From NCBI GenBank assembly GCA_013360915.1, contig JABWAT010000008.1, forward strand, positions 52,683 to 116,682: a stretch of DNA of 64,000 nt, in the 5' to 3' direction. Below the pieces are notes generated by a model, which was not told the origin of the DNA, did no database searches, and was given only the letters and a program-made list of their open reading frames with translations. Of this stretch, positions 7,763 to 17,164 are shown piece after piece. The stretch is from Bacteroidota bacterium. Its GTDB lineage: Bacteria; Bacteroidota; JABWAT01. The first letter of the stretch is position 1. Each line of letters starts with the position of its first letter. Made by a program: the position numbers and the translations under genes.

Positions 7763-10681
7763 ATGACTAACAAACGTTACACCCTCTTACTCTCACTCCT
7801 TTTTTTCTCCTTCCCTGCCTTTTCGCAGATTTATCAGCCGGAAGGATTGAATCTCCCCGGCGCCTGGAATAGCTGGACCAATCCCCCTTCTAATGCACCA
7901 GCATTGGGAAGCGCCACTCAGGTTACCGGTGGCGAAGTCACAAGAATCACGTCGGGAAGAGGAACCGGCAGATATACGACCACCTTTAGTGCAGCCGCTT
8001 CCGGTGCCGATGTGGTGGGAGGAACGTATGAATTCCTGTTTACATCCGGACCAGGCGGAAGTCCATACAACAACAAGTGGTCGGGTGTGACGGTAGCGTT
8101 GAATACGGTTCAAACCTATTTGAAAGAAAATCCGGCTAATAATTCCATTACAGTCAGCAACGGAAAGTGGTATACGCTTAACTGGCTCGATTCAGGATAC
8201 GGAAATACCTCAGCCATTTTTATTGAAACCAGTTCGGAACCCGTTTCCATTTCGTCTTTAACGAGAAATCCTGAAAATCCGACACCAGAAGACGATGTCG
8301 ACATCACGGTGACCCTTTCCGGGGCTCCTGCTACCGGGGAATATGTGTACATTCGATACACAACCGACAATTGGACAACCGGAACAACCGAACTGGTTTC
8401 CCTTTCAGGTTCCAGCGGATCCATCACCGTTCCGGCTCAATTAAACGGAACCACCATACAATACTATGCACTTACCACCCCTTTTCTTTCAGAGTCATGG
8501 GGTTCAAACAATGTTGATCTGCTTTCCTTACGGACCAGCAGTCTTGCAACCTACCAGTCCACATCCGCCCCGGATGTCACCCCTCCAACGGTTGTTTCAG
8601 ACCTGAGTGCCACATCGGTTGCCAAATCAAAAACCATTTCCCTGTCCTGGTCGCCGGTAACTGAAGCCAACTTTGATTCATACGAGATTTATTATAATTC
8701 CACCGGAAATCCCGGACTTACCGATTCGAAACTGGATAAGACTTCACATGCCGCTTTGGGAACAATCAGCACTTCTGAGCTTCAGATCACACTGGCAGAT
8801 TGGAACACCACTTATCATTTTGCCATCCGGGCAAAGGATCAGGCTGGAAATGTGGCAGACCTTTCCAATTCTGCACAGGCAACCACCTCTGTTCTGGGAC
8901 ATGATCTGTGGCTGTTCAATGGTCTCATTCCGGAAGGGGGAGCCTCTGTGTCTCCGAAGGGCCTTGCTGGACTTGCTGAGGCCACGGTCAGTGCCAATGC
9001 CACCGGAACAGCCGGCTTTCTGTATCGGCAATTTGACTGGAACAGGAAATGGGGCGGATCGGTTGCAATCAATTCGGCCGGCACTCTGAGTGAGTTTAAT
9101 GGTGCGGATGGTTCGGTTGCTGTAACAAACGGCAAATTTTATACTTTTAACGTTCCATTGAATCCGGCAGATGGTAATGGAAATCCTGTTGCCATTCTCG
9201 AAACCAGCAACGTTCCGGTTACAATCACCGAAGTCAATCAAACAACGTTGACCCCCGAACCAGACGAAGCGGTCAACATTATCATAACACTGTCATCTTC
9301 ACCTTCTCCCGAAGAATTGGTTTACATTCGGTATACCACCGATGGATGGGCAAACTCCATGGCCAGTTTAGCCAGCATCTCCGGAACCACTGCCATTGGA
9401 ACCATCCCGATGCAACCAGAAGGAACGGTCGTAAATTACTATGTCCTGACGACCACCGTCGGAATGGAATCCTGGGGAGGGGCGGTGGATCTTCTGACAC
9501 TGAAAGCAAACACAAATAATGGGCTTAATTATACCTATTCTGTCGGAGTCATCAGCAATCCGACCTCTGGCGAGGTTCCCAACGTCGAATTCACTACCGG
9601 AACCACATTAACAGGCAATCTGACCGTTAGCGGAATTATTACCGTGAATGCTCCTGTAAACACCAGCGGCAATATCCTCAGCCTCGCTCCAACAGGATTG
9701 ATACTTGGCGAAACACCATCCACTTACATTCAGGGTATTGTTCAGACGATCCGGAATCTGAGCGGATCAGAAGAAAGCAATCTGGCCGGGTTGGGAGTTT
9801 CGATTGATCCATTGGGTCAGGTACTTGGTAATACACAGATCACCCGGAAATCGGGTCCGGGTTACAGTGCCGGAGTCGGAATCAATCAAATCTGGACCAT
9901 AACACCAACCAATCAGCCAACCTCAGATGTGAGTGTCACGCTGACCTGGCCTGGCAGCAATGATAATGGTAAAAACCTGGCAACGCTGGTTCTGTTTAAA
10001 AGCAGCGATGGTGGTGCCACCTGGACAGCCATTGATGCCAGCTTTATAACAAACACCAATCCGAGATCGGTCACCTTTGCGGTTACCGGATTTTCAGATT
10101 TTACCATCAGCAATGGTGAAACGCCACTTCCTGTGGAATTGGATGGTTTCAATGCGCAGGTTGCAGGCAGGTCTGTGGTGATTTCCTGGTCAACCCGGAC
10201 CGAAACCAACAATTTTGGTTTTGAAGTCGAAAGGTCAACAGACCGGATGAATTGGGAAATGGTACACTTTGTTCCTGGTCATGGCACAACCACCGACCCT
10301 CAACGTTACTCGGTAACGGTCAATATGAAACAGGAAAAAGTCTGGTTCAGACTGAAACAAATCGATATGGATGGATCCTGGACATACTCACCGCTTGTGG
10401 AAGTAATCGAAAACCCATCTGAGATCTTAACCGCCCGGGCTTACCCGAATCCGTTTAACCCGACCACCAATCTGGAAATCAACCTGCCCAATGATGGAGA
10501 GGTTATCATTTCCATTTTTAATACGTTGGGACAATTGATCCGGGAAATCAACCTGGACAATCAACGGGCAGGACTTTTAGTAGTTCCGTTTAAAGCCGAT
10601 CAGTTGGCCTCGGGGCTATACCACTATCGGGTGGTATCCCGGCGGCAATCGGTGACCGGAACGTTGCTTCTGGTTCGCTGA
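7763..10681 (+). CDS. Secreted mosaic surface protein with FnIII and T9SS sorting domain (972 aa)
   Basis: A signal peptide (TLLLSLLFFSFPAFSQ) leads into module A (PEGLNLPGAWNSWTNPPSN to GYGNTSAIFIET, about 21-165), which is nearly identical to the N-terminus of the protein at 14077-17055. Then come a beta-sandwich (VDITVTLSG, about 165-275), FnIII (PPTVVSDLSATS, about 276-375), a second module (HDLWLFNGLIPEGG, about 376-490), a second beta-sandwich, an NPTSG...TLTGNLTVSG domain (about 600-790), and a C-terminal cassette (ETNNFGFEVE, RLKQIDMDGSW, YPNPFNPTTNLE, ending GTLLLVR). That cassette resembles the C-terminus of the 723-residue protein, so this gene looks like a chimera of its neighbours. 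No enzyme motif is visible; an adhesin or scaffold role is a guess. Confidence 0.85.
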   Translation: MTNKRYTLLLSLLFFSFPAFSQIYQPEGLNLPGAWNSWTNPPSNAPALGSATQVTGGEVTRITSGRGTGRYTTTFSAAASGADVVGGTYEFLFTSGPGGSPYNNKWSGVTVALNTVQTYLKENPANNSITVSNGKWYTLNWLDSGYGNTSAIFIETSSEPVSISSLTRNPENPTPEDDVDITVTLSGAPATGEYVYIRYTTDNWTTGTTELVSLSGSSGSITVPAQLNGTTIQYYALTTPFLSESWGSNNVDLLSLRTSSLATYQSTSAPDVTPPTVVSDLSATSVAKSKTISLSWSPVTEANFDSYEIYYNSTGNPGLTDSKLDKTSHAALGTISTSELQITLADWNTTYHFAIRAKDQAGNVADLSNSAQATTSVLGHDLWLFNGLIPEGGASVSPKGLAGLAEATVSANATGTAGFLYRQFDWNRKWGGSVAINSAGTLSEFNGADGSVAVTNGKFYTFNVPLNPADGNGNPVAILETSNVPVTITEVNQTTLTPEPDEAVNIIITLSSSPSPEELVYIRYTTDGWANSMASLASISGTTAIGTIPMQPEGTVVNYYVLTTTVGMESWGGAVDLLTLKANTNNGLNYTYSVGVISNPTSGEVPNVEFTTGTTLTGNLTVSGIITVNAPVNTSGNILSLAPTGLILGETPSTYIQGIVQTIRNLSGSEESNLAGLGVSIDPLGQVLGNTQITRKSGPGYSAGVGINQIWTITPTNQPTSDVSVTLTWPGSNDNGKNLATLVLFKSSDGGATWTAIDASFITNTNPRSVTFAVTGFSDFTISNGETPLPVELDGFNAQVAGRSVVISWSTRTETNNFGFEVERSTDRMNWEMVHFVPGHGTTTDPQRYSVTVNMKQEKVWFRLKQIDMDGSWTYSPLVEVIENPSEILTARAYPNPFNPTTNLEINLPNDGEVIISIFNTLGQLIREINLDNQRAGLLVVPFKADQLASGLYHYRVVSRRQSVTGTLLLVR

Positions 10682-10697
10682 GAGAATTGAAACCAGT

Positions 10698-10734
10698 AAA
10701 GGGGCTGTTCCATCCGGACAGCCCCTTTTTTTTT
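10698..10734 (+). terminator. Rho-independent terminator between convergent genes
   Basis: AAAGGGGCTGT (10698-10708) pairs with ACAGCCCCTTT (10718-10728) and is followed by a run of T. It terminates the 972-residue surface gene; the stop of the convergent propeller gene lies at the edge of the T-run. Confidence 0.93.
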
Positions 10735-12850
10735 ATCTGACCAGCATCATCCGGTGAGTTTTCTGATTGTTTCCGGCAACTACCCTCACCAGGTAAACAC
10801 CGCTTCCCAATCCGGTAGCATCAAACCGCAGTTCGTGATCCCCCTGATTGAAAACCTGATTTCTGGCCAGTACAGCCACACGCTGACCGGTTATGGAAAA
10901 GATTTCTGCAGTAACCGGCAGGGTACTTCCTACTGAAAACCGGATGGTGGTTGATGGATTGAACGGATTCGGATAATTTCCATCAATAGTTAAAGAGCCG
11001 GGTGTTAATTCCTCTTCAGCAGATTCAACCGACACGGCCACTCCCGGCAGGCTGGAGCCCTGTATTGCAAACAATCCCCGTCCTTTTATACCAACCCAGA
11101 TTTCTTTCCCGACAATGGAAACAAAACTGAGCTCTCCTTCCGGCAAACCCGTGCTGTATTTGGTCCAGGACGTTTGCCCATCGGTCCGGTAGGCAAATTT
11201 ATCGAGATAACCCGCATAAACCAGGGTATTTCCGTCTCCATCCACCATATAACCACTGCCATTGTTGGTTAGTCCGGGTCCAAAACCAGTCCAGTTGACC
11301 GAGAAATCATTGCTTCTGAACACTGGTGACCCTGCAGCACCCTGATTGGTCACATAGAAATAGCCATTCAGATAGGTAAAACTGTACAAGGAATTCCCAT
11401 TGGGATAACCAAATCCTTTATTGACATACTCCCAGGTCTGCCCGCCATTGAGGGATCGGTATACACCACTGCTTGCGGTTCCTGCAACAAACTGACCGTC
11501 CACTCCCACCATCTTTATGGCCGGCCGGTTTCCGACACCACTGTTTGACACCGTCCAGGTTCTTCCGCGGTTTCTTGAGATTTCGGGTCCGCTGCTACCC
11601 GTTGCCACCCAGATGGAATCGGTCAGCACCAACGTACTGAATCCACGCGAGGAAAGGGTTTTCCAGTTCTGCCCCCAGTCGGTGGTAACCCAGGTATCGC
11701 CCGACACGGCATAGAGTGAATCTCCGCTCAGGACAAAATCATTGATGTTGTTTTCGACATTATCAAGATTTCCCTCATACGGCATTTTTATCCGCTTCCA
11801 GGTGCCCGACCCTGTAAACCAGGCCCAATACTGATAGTCGCCGAACTCGAATATGTGCACACCCGGGAATTTAAAAGTTTCCAAAGGCTGACTGTTCGAC
11901 ATTCCACTGTTTGCAGAAGCCCAAGTGGATCCGCGGTCGGTACTTTTCCACAATCCGGAGTATTTAAAAGAGGCAAACAGGACCCCGTTGACAAACGCCA
12001 TCTGGCGGATCGGCTCCATGTAAGGTGCCAGAATCGGAATTTCAGTCCAGACAGGAGCTGAAGAAGATGATGAAAAAATGGAGCTGTTGTTTCTGAGGAA
12101 AACACGGCCATTATAGACAGCCATGACCTGATCAGATAAAAAACTGATATCTCCCATAAAGGACTGCCAGGTCAGGCCTTTATCGGTTGAACGGTAGAGC
12201 TTATTTCCCATGGCAAACAAAGTATCTCCGCCAGCCTTTTCAAATTTCCTGATGGTTTCAAAGGATTCGAATCCGGTGGCGGGCACCCAGGTTTTTCCCT
12301 TATCTGTTGATTGCAGAACCGTATCTGCTGCCAAAAGCCAGACGTCGGATCCCAGATATCCGCTTTGAACAAAGGCATTGGGTTTTCTTTTTGCAAAGGC
12401 ATGAGAGGACCACACCCATTTGGTTGCAGACGGCACCCAGGTTAACGGACCCCGGCTCGTCATGGCCCGCAGGGAATCCCCCTCTCTGAACATCTCATTC
12501 AGTGCATACGGATAAAATCCGGAAAGTGGAATGCCGGCATTGATTTCCTGCCAGACCGAGCTTCCACTGGCTTTCCGGTAAGCACTGCGACTTGTACCTA
12601 TTATCAGATCACCGTTGAATTCGTAAATACCTGAAACGGAGAAGAAAATGGGCAGGTCATCCGTAAGCAATTCCCAGGACTCTCCAAGGGTGGTGCTTTT
12701 AAAAAGCGACCCTCCACCCATGGCATATAAAACTCCTTCTTTTTCATAAAACCGTTCAACGGTTGCCACATCCGGACCGGTTATCCGCGTCCATTGTGAC
12801 CAGCCAGGTTGGGAAAAAAGCAGGATCATCGCTATCAGGCATGCACGCAT
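10733..12850 (-). CDS. Secreted Asp-box (BNR/sortilin-like) propeller protein with T9SS sorting domain
   Basis: The start at 12850 is set by AAGGAG six bases upstream; an upstream in-frame ATG 8 codons earlier has no such site. A signal peptide (MRACLIAMILLFSQPGWSQ) is followed by repeated Asp-box signatures of the S-x-D-x-G-x-T-W type: STDKGKTW, STDKGLTW, STDRGSTW, SRNRGRTW and SLNGGQTW. These build beta-propellers of the BNR/sortilin type. The last 80 or so residues form a T9SS sorting domain (YPNPFNPSTTIRF, SGVYLVRV, end MMLVR). The 705-residue protein is unrelated in its body to the mosaic proteins on either side but shares the secretion signal. Sialidase active-site residues were not evident, so it is probably a binding rather than a catalytic propeller. 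Confidence 0.85.
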   Translation of the reverse strand: MRACLIAMILLFSQPGWSQWTRITGPDVATVERFYEKEGVLYAMGGGSLFKSTTLGESWELLTDDLPIFFSVSGIYEFNGDLIIGTSRSAYRKASGSSVWQEINAGIPLSGFYPYALNEMFREGDSLRAMTSRGPLTWVPSATKWVWSSHAFAKRKPNAFVQSGYLGSDVWLLAADTVLQSTDKGKTWVPATGFESFETIRKFEKAGGDTLFAMGNKLYRSTDKGLTWQSFMGDISFLSDQVMAVYNGRVFLRNNSSIFSSSSSAPVWTEIPILAPYMEPIRQMAFVNGVLFASFKYSGLWKSTDRGSTWASANSGMSNSQPLETFKFPGVHIFEFGDYQYWAWFTGSGTWKRIKMPYEGNLDNVENNINDFVLSGDSLYAVSGDTWVTTDWGQNWKTLSSRGFSTLVLTDSIWVATGSSGPEISRNRGRTWTVSNSGVGNRPAIKMVGVDGQFVAGTASSGVYRSLNGGQTWEYVNKGFGYPNGNSLYSFTYLNGYFYVTNQGAAGSPVFRSNDFSVNWTGFGPGLTNNGSGYMVDGDGNTLVYAGYLDKFAYRTDGQTSWTKYSTGLPEGELSFVSIVGKEIWVGIKGRGLFAIQGSSLPGVAVSVESAEEELTPGSLTIDGNYPNPFNPSTTIRFSVGSTLPVTAEIFSITGQRVAVLARNQVFNQGDHELRFDATGLGSGVYLVRVVAGNNQKTHRMMLVR

Positions 12851-12871
12851 CGGAACTCCTTTTTGTTTCCG

Positions 12872-12879
12872 CAAAGATA
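12872..12879 (-). promoter_or_regulatory. Bacteroidota-type -7 element TATCTTTG
   Basis: TATCTTTG on the minus strand fits TAnnTTTG exactly and lies 21 bases upstream of the propeller gene start at 12850. No clear -33 TTG is present at the expected distance. Confidence 0.55.
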
Positions 12880-13103
12880 CCGAGGGGCTGGCTTCCCGGA
12901 ATCACCCGTGAGGGTGAACCAGTTGTTTGATCCAACACCTTTTGTCACCCGTCACTGTCAGGCCGGCAAACCGGTTTGAAATTTTTTCAGATCAGTCTGT
13001 AAAGCTTTCAGGCCAGGACTGTCAGAATGTTAATACCTTCCTTTTGGCACACCATTTGGAAAATAGTTGGTCGGAAACCACAATTAAATAAGGAGTTAAA
13101 TCA

Positions 13104-13541
13104 ATGGCTATCATTCGTTTCCGCCCAGACTATGACTTGTACCGGATTGAACGGGATATGACGCGACTTTTCGAATCCCTTAACCGCAATCTGGCCGCTG
13201 AGCCGGTAAATCCGGTATGGGCGCCACTTGCCGATATCACAGAAACCAAGGATGCGTTTGAATGGATTCTGGATCTGCCCGGCGTCAATCCTGCCGATGT
13301 TAAAATCACCATGGAAAACAACACCCTGACGGTTTCCGGTGAGCGGAAACTCCCAGAGCTCGAAGGGGGTAAAGTACATCGTCAGGAACGGGTTTATGGA
13401 AAATATTTCCGTCGGTTCGACCTTCCACAAAGCGTACAGACCGATGCAATCAAAGCAGAATTCAAAAATGGACAGTTGCTTATCACACTGCCCAAGCGTG
13501 AAAAGGCAGTTGCCCGTGATATTCAAATCATAATCAGTTAA
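13104..13541 (+). CDS. Small heat-shock protein, Hsp20 family (first of a pair)
   Basis: Hsp20 proteins hold unfolded proteins in large cytoplasmic oligomers without using ATP. Residues about 40-140 form the alpha-crystallin domain: FEWILDLPGVNPADVKITMENNTLTVSGER, then the FRRFDLPQ strand and FKNGQLLITLPK. The C-terminal IIIS supplies the IxI-type anchor. At 145 residues it has normal length. AAGGAG precedes ATG 13104. It is followed after 14 bases by a second Hsp20 gene. The 253-bp region upstream is shared with the divergent propeller gene; I found no clear heat-shock promoter there. Confidence 0.95.
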   Translation: MAIIRFRPDYDLYRIERDMTRLFESLNRNLAAEPVNPVWAPLADITETKDAFEWILDLPGVNPADVKITMENNTLTVSGERKLPELEGGKVHRQERVYGKYFRRFDLPQSVQTDAIKAEFKNGQLLITLPKREKAVARDIQIIIS

Positions 13542-13555
13542 AATAGGAGGATACC

Positions 13556-14014
13556 ATGTCACTCGTACGTTGGAAAAGCGGACAGGACCTGCTCTCCCTG
13601 GAAAAGGAACTGAACAGCCTGTTCGATATGATCAATCCCTTTGGCAGAAAGGCTTCAGGCGAAGAAGCTTACGAACAATCTTCCTGGGCCCCACTGTCGG
13701 ATATTCTGGAGGATAAAGATCACTTCATTCTCCTGCTCGACTTACCGGGTGTGAACAGGGATGAAGTGAAGTTGTCCTTGGCCGATAACCGTCTGATTAT
13801 CAGCGGTGAAAGGAAGGCTGAATCGGAAAGCAAGGACCGGAACTATCACCGTGTCGAACGGATTACCGGAAAATTCTATCGGTCCTTCCTGTTACCCGAT
13901 CAGGTAAAAACCGACCAGATTTCGGCTGAATTCTCCAATGGTCAGCTGACCATCCGGGTTCCAAAAATGGAAACGGTCAAGCCGCGGGAAATTCCGATCG
14001 TAACCCACTCATAA
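13556..14014 (+). CDS. Small heat-shock protein, Hsp20 family (second of a pair)
   Basis: This is a diverged paralogue of the gene before it, 152 residues, with the alpha-crystallin domain at about 42-145: FILLLDLPGVNRDEVKLSL, LIISGERK, FYRSFLLPDQV and FSNGQLTIRVPK. The end carries IPIV, a possible IxI anchor. AGGAGG lies seven bases before the ATG at 13556. The two genes form an operon ended by the terminator at 14030. Pairs of unequal sHsps often co-assemble, which could be the case here but cannot be seen from sequence. Confidence 0.95.
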   Translation: MSLVRWKSGQDLLSLEKELNSLFDMINPFGRKASGEEAYEQSSWAPLSDILEDKDHFILLLDLPGVNRDEVKLSLADNRLIISGERKAESESKDRNYHRVERITGKFYRSFLLPDQVKTDQISAEFSNGQLTIRVPKMETVKPREIPIVTHS

Positions 14015-14029
14015 CAAGTTGTGAAAAAC

Positions 14030-14060
14030 AAAAAAGGGGCTTTGAGAGCCCCTTTTTTGT
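14030..14060. terminator. Bidirectional terminator between hsp20 pair and convergent surface gene
   Basis: A perfect 12-bp stem (14030-14041 with 14047-14058) with a 5-base loop has A-run and T-run flanks, so it can end transcription from both the hsp20 operon and the convergent 992-residue surface gene that stops at 14077. Confidence 0.92.
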
Positions 14061-14076
14061 TGTCGCATTCGTTGGC

Positions 14077-15275
14077 TTACTTCAGAATGGTAAATTTCTG
14101 CATCAGTCTGGAGCCGTTGTGTTCAATGCTGAGCAGATACGTTCCTGTGGAGAGAGAGCCCATGGAAATGGTCTGTGAATACCCTCTTCCCTTTTTCATA
14201 AACTCACTGCGGAGAACACCCATTTCCTGTCCGATCAGGTTAAAGACCCGGATCGTGACCAAACCATCCTCTGGCAGGTCAAAGCTGAACTGACCGGTCG
14301 GATTGAATGGATTCGGGTAAACAGAAGACACAGCAAATTCGATGGGTTTCTGATACTCAGATCCACCCGTTGAACCGGCCGTCGGAATAGCTTCGATAAC
14401 CGCGTGATCGGTTTTCTTTCCGTCATAGGATACATCCGTTAGACGGTAATAGTAGGTAATTCCGTTGGAAACACCGGCATCCACGTACTCATAAGAACCG
14501 CCACGACTTCCCTTGCTGATAAGAGCATCTTTGCCGTTGCTTCGATAGGAAGCGATGTTAATAAAGTTCTTGTCACGTGAGGTGGACCGATAGATTTCGA
14601 ATCCGGCGTTGTTGATTTCCGATGCGGTTTTCCATTTCAGGGAAACCTGCTGATTACCTGGTACGGCAGACCAGCTGACCAGTTCGATAGGCAGGGGTGA
14701 ATCACCATCACCGATTGTGAATTCTGAGAAGGAGGTTACATCGAAGGTAACTGTGTTCGGATTTCCAGCGGTATTCCAACTGGTAGCCGGAATCGGGAAC
14801 CAGGTGGTTCCGCCATCTTCACTTTTGAACAATATGGGGGTCCCATCCACATCCACCCCGGCATTGTTTTCATCCGGCCAGGTAAGGGTTACAGTAACCG
14901 GTTCGCCGGGTTGAGTGGTCGGAGTGATGGTCCAGCGCTGAGCAATGCTTCCACCGATGATAAAGGCAGCACCTGTTTCACGGATAACAGTAGTGGCTCC
15001 CATATTGGCAGTGCCAGGATTGATATTGATTCCCAATCCGCCAATGTTAGTGACCAGGGCACCATTAATGGTTGGCAGAGCCTGAACCGTTCCAACGATG
15101 TAAGTTGCCGGTGTTTCACCCGAAAGAGAACCACTGGACCCCAACAGAAGCGAATTACTACCGGTATTAATCTGAACTGCAATGGTAACGGTTCCTGAAG
15201 CGGTTACATTGCCAGTCAGGGTAACCGGACTGTTGTAGGTGGTATTTACGACCGTTCCGGAAGTCGGATTTTCAT
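14077..15275 (-). repeat. Direct repeat copy 1: shared C-terminal cassette
   Basis: The 3' 1.2 kb of the gene at 14077-17055 matches the 3' 1.2 kb of the gene at 17611-21108 closely at the DNA level. For example, CCCTTTTTCATAAACTCACT and TGGATTCGGGTAAACAGAAG occur in both. The block starts near the NPTSG motif and runs to the stop codon. Most differences are scattered single bases. Confidence 0.9.
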
Positions 15276-17055
15276 TGGCAGCCACTGTATAGGAATAGTT
15301 GGAGCCAGCATTTGTATTTGCTTTGAGGGTTAACAGGTCAACATTGCTGCCCCATGATGCGGAAGAAACGGTGGTGGTAAGTGCATAGTAACTCACCACG
15401 GTACCGGCAGAAAGCCCAGGAATGATAGCCGTACCGGTTGTACCGGAAACGGTTGCTTCAACCGCATTGTCAGAGGTCCAGCCATTGGTTGTGTAACGGA
15501 TATAAACCAATTCCTCCGCCGATTTGGAATCGCTTAGTGTCACAGTGACCGTTACATCTTCGTCTTCAAGCGGAGAAGCGGCATCACGGGTAACAGAAGA
15601 AATCGTAACCGGTAAAGCACTGGTTTCAAGAATTGCAACGGGATTGGATCCGTCAAATGCGGGTGCTGCAGGAACATTAAAGGTGTAATATCTGCCGTTT
15701 GTTACCGCAACGGAACCATCCTGATCGTTGTAGGAGGAAAGGGTTCCTGCCGAATTAACTGTTACCGGGCCACCCCATTTGTGGGCCCAGTCAAACCGAC
15801 GATAAAGGAAACCAGCCGTACCGGTGGCGGTTGCCGAAACAGTAGCCTCTGCCAATCCGGCAATTCCTTTGGCAGATACACCAGCTCCACCTTCAGGAAC
15901 CAGACCACTGAACAACCACAGATCATAACCCAGGGCAGGTGTGCTTGTGTTGGCAGTGTTCGACAAGTTGGAAACATTCGAACTGGCATCCTTGGCTCTG
16001 ATCTTAAAATAATAAGTGGTTCCGAAAGACAATCCAGTAATGGTTGCAGAAGAGGTTGTTCTGGTTCCAAGAGCAGCGATCCCGGTTTCGTCAACTTTGG
16101 TATCGCTCAGTCCCGGATTTCCGGTGGTATTGTAATAAATCTCATAGGTATCAAAATTGTCCTCGGTTACCGGAGTCCAATTCAGGGTAACAGAAGCGGC
16201 ATTAACCGAAGCAGAGGCAGAAAGATCGGAAACATCGGTTGGTGCAGTTTCATCAGGCGCGGGGGTCGATGTGTAGCTGAACAAACTGCTTGCACGGAGT
16301 GAAAGCATATCAACGTTTGAAGATCCCCAAGACCCGGAGGAAATATTGGTTGTGAGGGCATAATACTGAATGGTTATTCCATCTGGCTGTGCAGGAATGG
16401 TGTAGGTTCCCACTGCACCCGTCATGGTAACTTCACCGATACCAGTTACGCCCCAGTTATCTCCTGTATAGAGCAGATAGACCAATTCACCGGTGGAAGG
16501 CGCTGCAGAAAGGGTAATCGTTACCTCAACAGCATCATCGGGGGTAGGAGAAGAAATATCCCGGGTAACCGAAGAAATGGTTACCGGTTCAAAGTCTGTT
16601 TCAAGGAAGATTCCTGATGTATTTCCGTACCCGGAATCGAGCCAGTTCATGGTATACCAGCGTCCGTTGGTCAGGGTGATGGAGTTGTTAGTCGCATCTT
16701 CCTTAATGTAAGTCTGAATGGTGTTCAGGGAAACACTCACACCCGACCATTTGTTGTTGTACGGACTTCCGGAAGGTCCGGATGTAAACAGGAACTCATA
16801 ACTACCTCCAACCACGTCCGCTCCTGATGCGTCCGCACTGAATGTGGTGGTGTATCTGCCGGTTCCGCGTCCGGTTGTGATTCTTGTGACTTCACCACCA
16901 ACCACCTGAGTGGAACTTCCCAATGCAGGAACGTTTGAGGGTGGGTTGGTCCAGCTATTCCAGGCGCCGGGCATATTGAGCCCTTCGGGTCCAAAAATCT
17001 GGCCGAAACCGGTGATTGGTAAAAGAAACAAAACCAGTGATAACAGTTTTCTCAT
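14077..17055 (-). CDS. Secreted mosaic surface protein with FnIII and T9SS sorting domain (992 aa)
   Basis: The signal peptide MRKLLSLVLFLLPITGFGQ is followed by the module PEGLNMPGAWNSWTNPPSN (about 20-165), almost the same as in the 972-residue protein. Next come a beta-sandwich (VEVTITLSAAPSTGELVYLLY), FnIII (APTDVSDLSASA, about 275-375), a second module (YDLWLFSGLVPEGG), a second beta-sandwich and the NPTSG...LTGNVTASG domain. The C-terminal cassette is SEINNAGFEIYRSTSRDKN, then YPNPFNPTGQFSFDLPEDG, ending KFTILK. That cassette is nearly identical to the one in the neighbour at 17611-21108 but differs from those at 5496 and 7763. ATG 17055 follows AGAGGA. No catalytic motif was seen. Confidence 0.87.
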   Translation of the reverse strand: MRKLLSLVLFLLPITGFGQIFGPEGLNMPGAWNSWTNPPSNVPALGSSTQVVGGEVTRITTGRGTGRYTTTFSADASGADVVGGSYEFLFTSGPSGSPYNNKWSGVSVSLNTIQTYIKEDATNNSITLTNGRWYTMNWLDSGYGNTSGIFLETDFEPVTISSVTRDISSPTPDDAVEVTITLSAAPSTGELVYLLYTGDNWGVTGIGEVTMTGAVGTYTIPAQPDGITIQYYALTTNISSGSWGSSNVDMLSLRASSLFSYTSTPAPDETAPTDVSDLSASASVNAASVTLNWTPVTEDNFDTYEIYYNTTGNPGLSDTKVDETGIAALGTRTTSSATITGLSFGTTYYFKIRAKDASSNVSNLSNTANTSTPALGYDLWLFSGLVPEGGAGVSAKGIAGLAEATVSATATGTAGFLYRRFDWAHKWGGPVTVNSAGTLSSYNDQDGSVAVTNGRYYTFNVPAAPAFDGSNPVAILETSALPVTISSVTRDAASPLEDEDVTVTVTLSDSKSAEELVYIRYTTNGWTSDNAVEATVSGTTGTAIIPGLSAGTVVSYYALTTTVSSASWGSNVDLLTLKANTNAGSNYSYTVAANENPTSGTVVNTTYNSPVTLTGNVTASGTVTIAVQINTGSNSLLLGSSGSLSGETPATYIVGTVQALPTINGALVTNIGGLGININPGTANMGATTVIRETGAAFIIGGSIAQRWTITPTTQPGEPVTVTLTWPDENNAGVDVDGTPILFKSEDGGTTWFPIPATSWNTAGNPNTVTFDVTSFSEFTIGDGDSPLPIELVSWSAVPGNQQVSLKWKTASEINNAGFEIYRSTSRDKNFINIASYRSNGKDALISKGSRGGSYEYVDAGVSNGITYYYRLTDVSYDGKKTDHAVIEAIPTAGSTGGSEYQKPIEFAVSSVYPNPFNPTGQFSFDLPEDGLVTIRVFNLIGQEMGVLRSEFMKKGRGYSQTISMGSLSTGTYLLSIEHNGSRLMQKFTILK

Positions 17056-17082
17056 AGAGTCCTCTGGATTAAAAGGCCGAAA

Positions 17083-17093
17083 GTACTAAGTAC
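17083..17093. promoter_or_regulatory. Short palindrome upstream of surface gene, possible operator
   Basis: GTACTAAGTAC is an 11-base palindrome (5 + 1 + 5) lying 28 bases upstream of the 992-residue gene. It may be a protein-binding site; nothing else supports this and such short palindromes occur by chance. Confidence 0.25.
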
Positions 17094-17164
17094 GTTGACA
17101 ATTCTCAATATGATATAACAAGATTTGACGACTAATGCGATTTCGATCACAGACAATAAAGTCC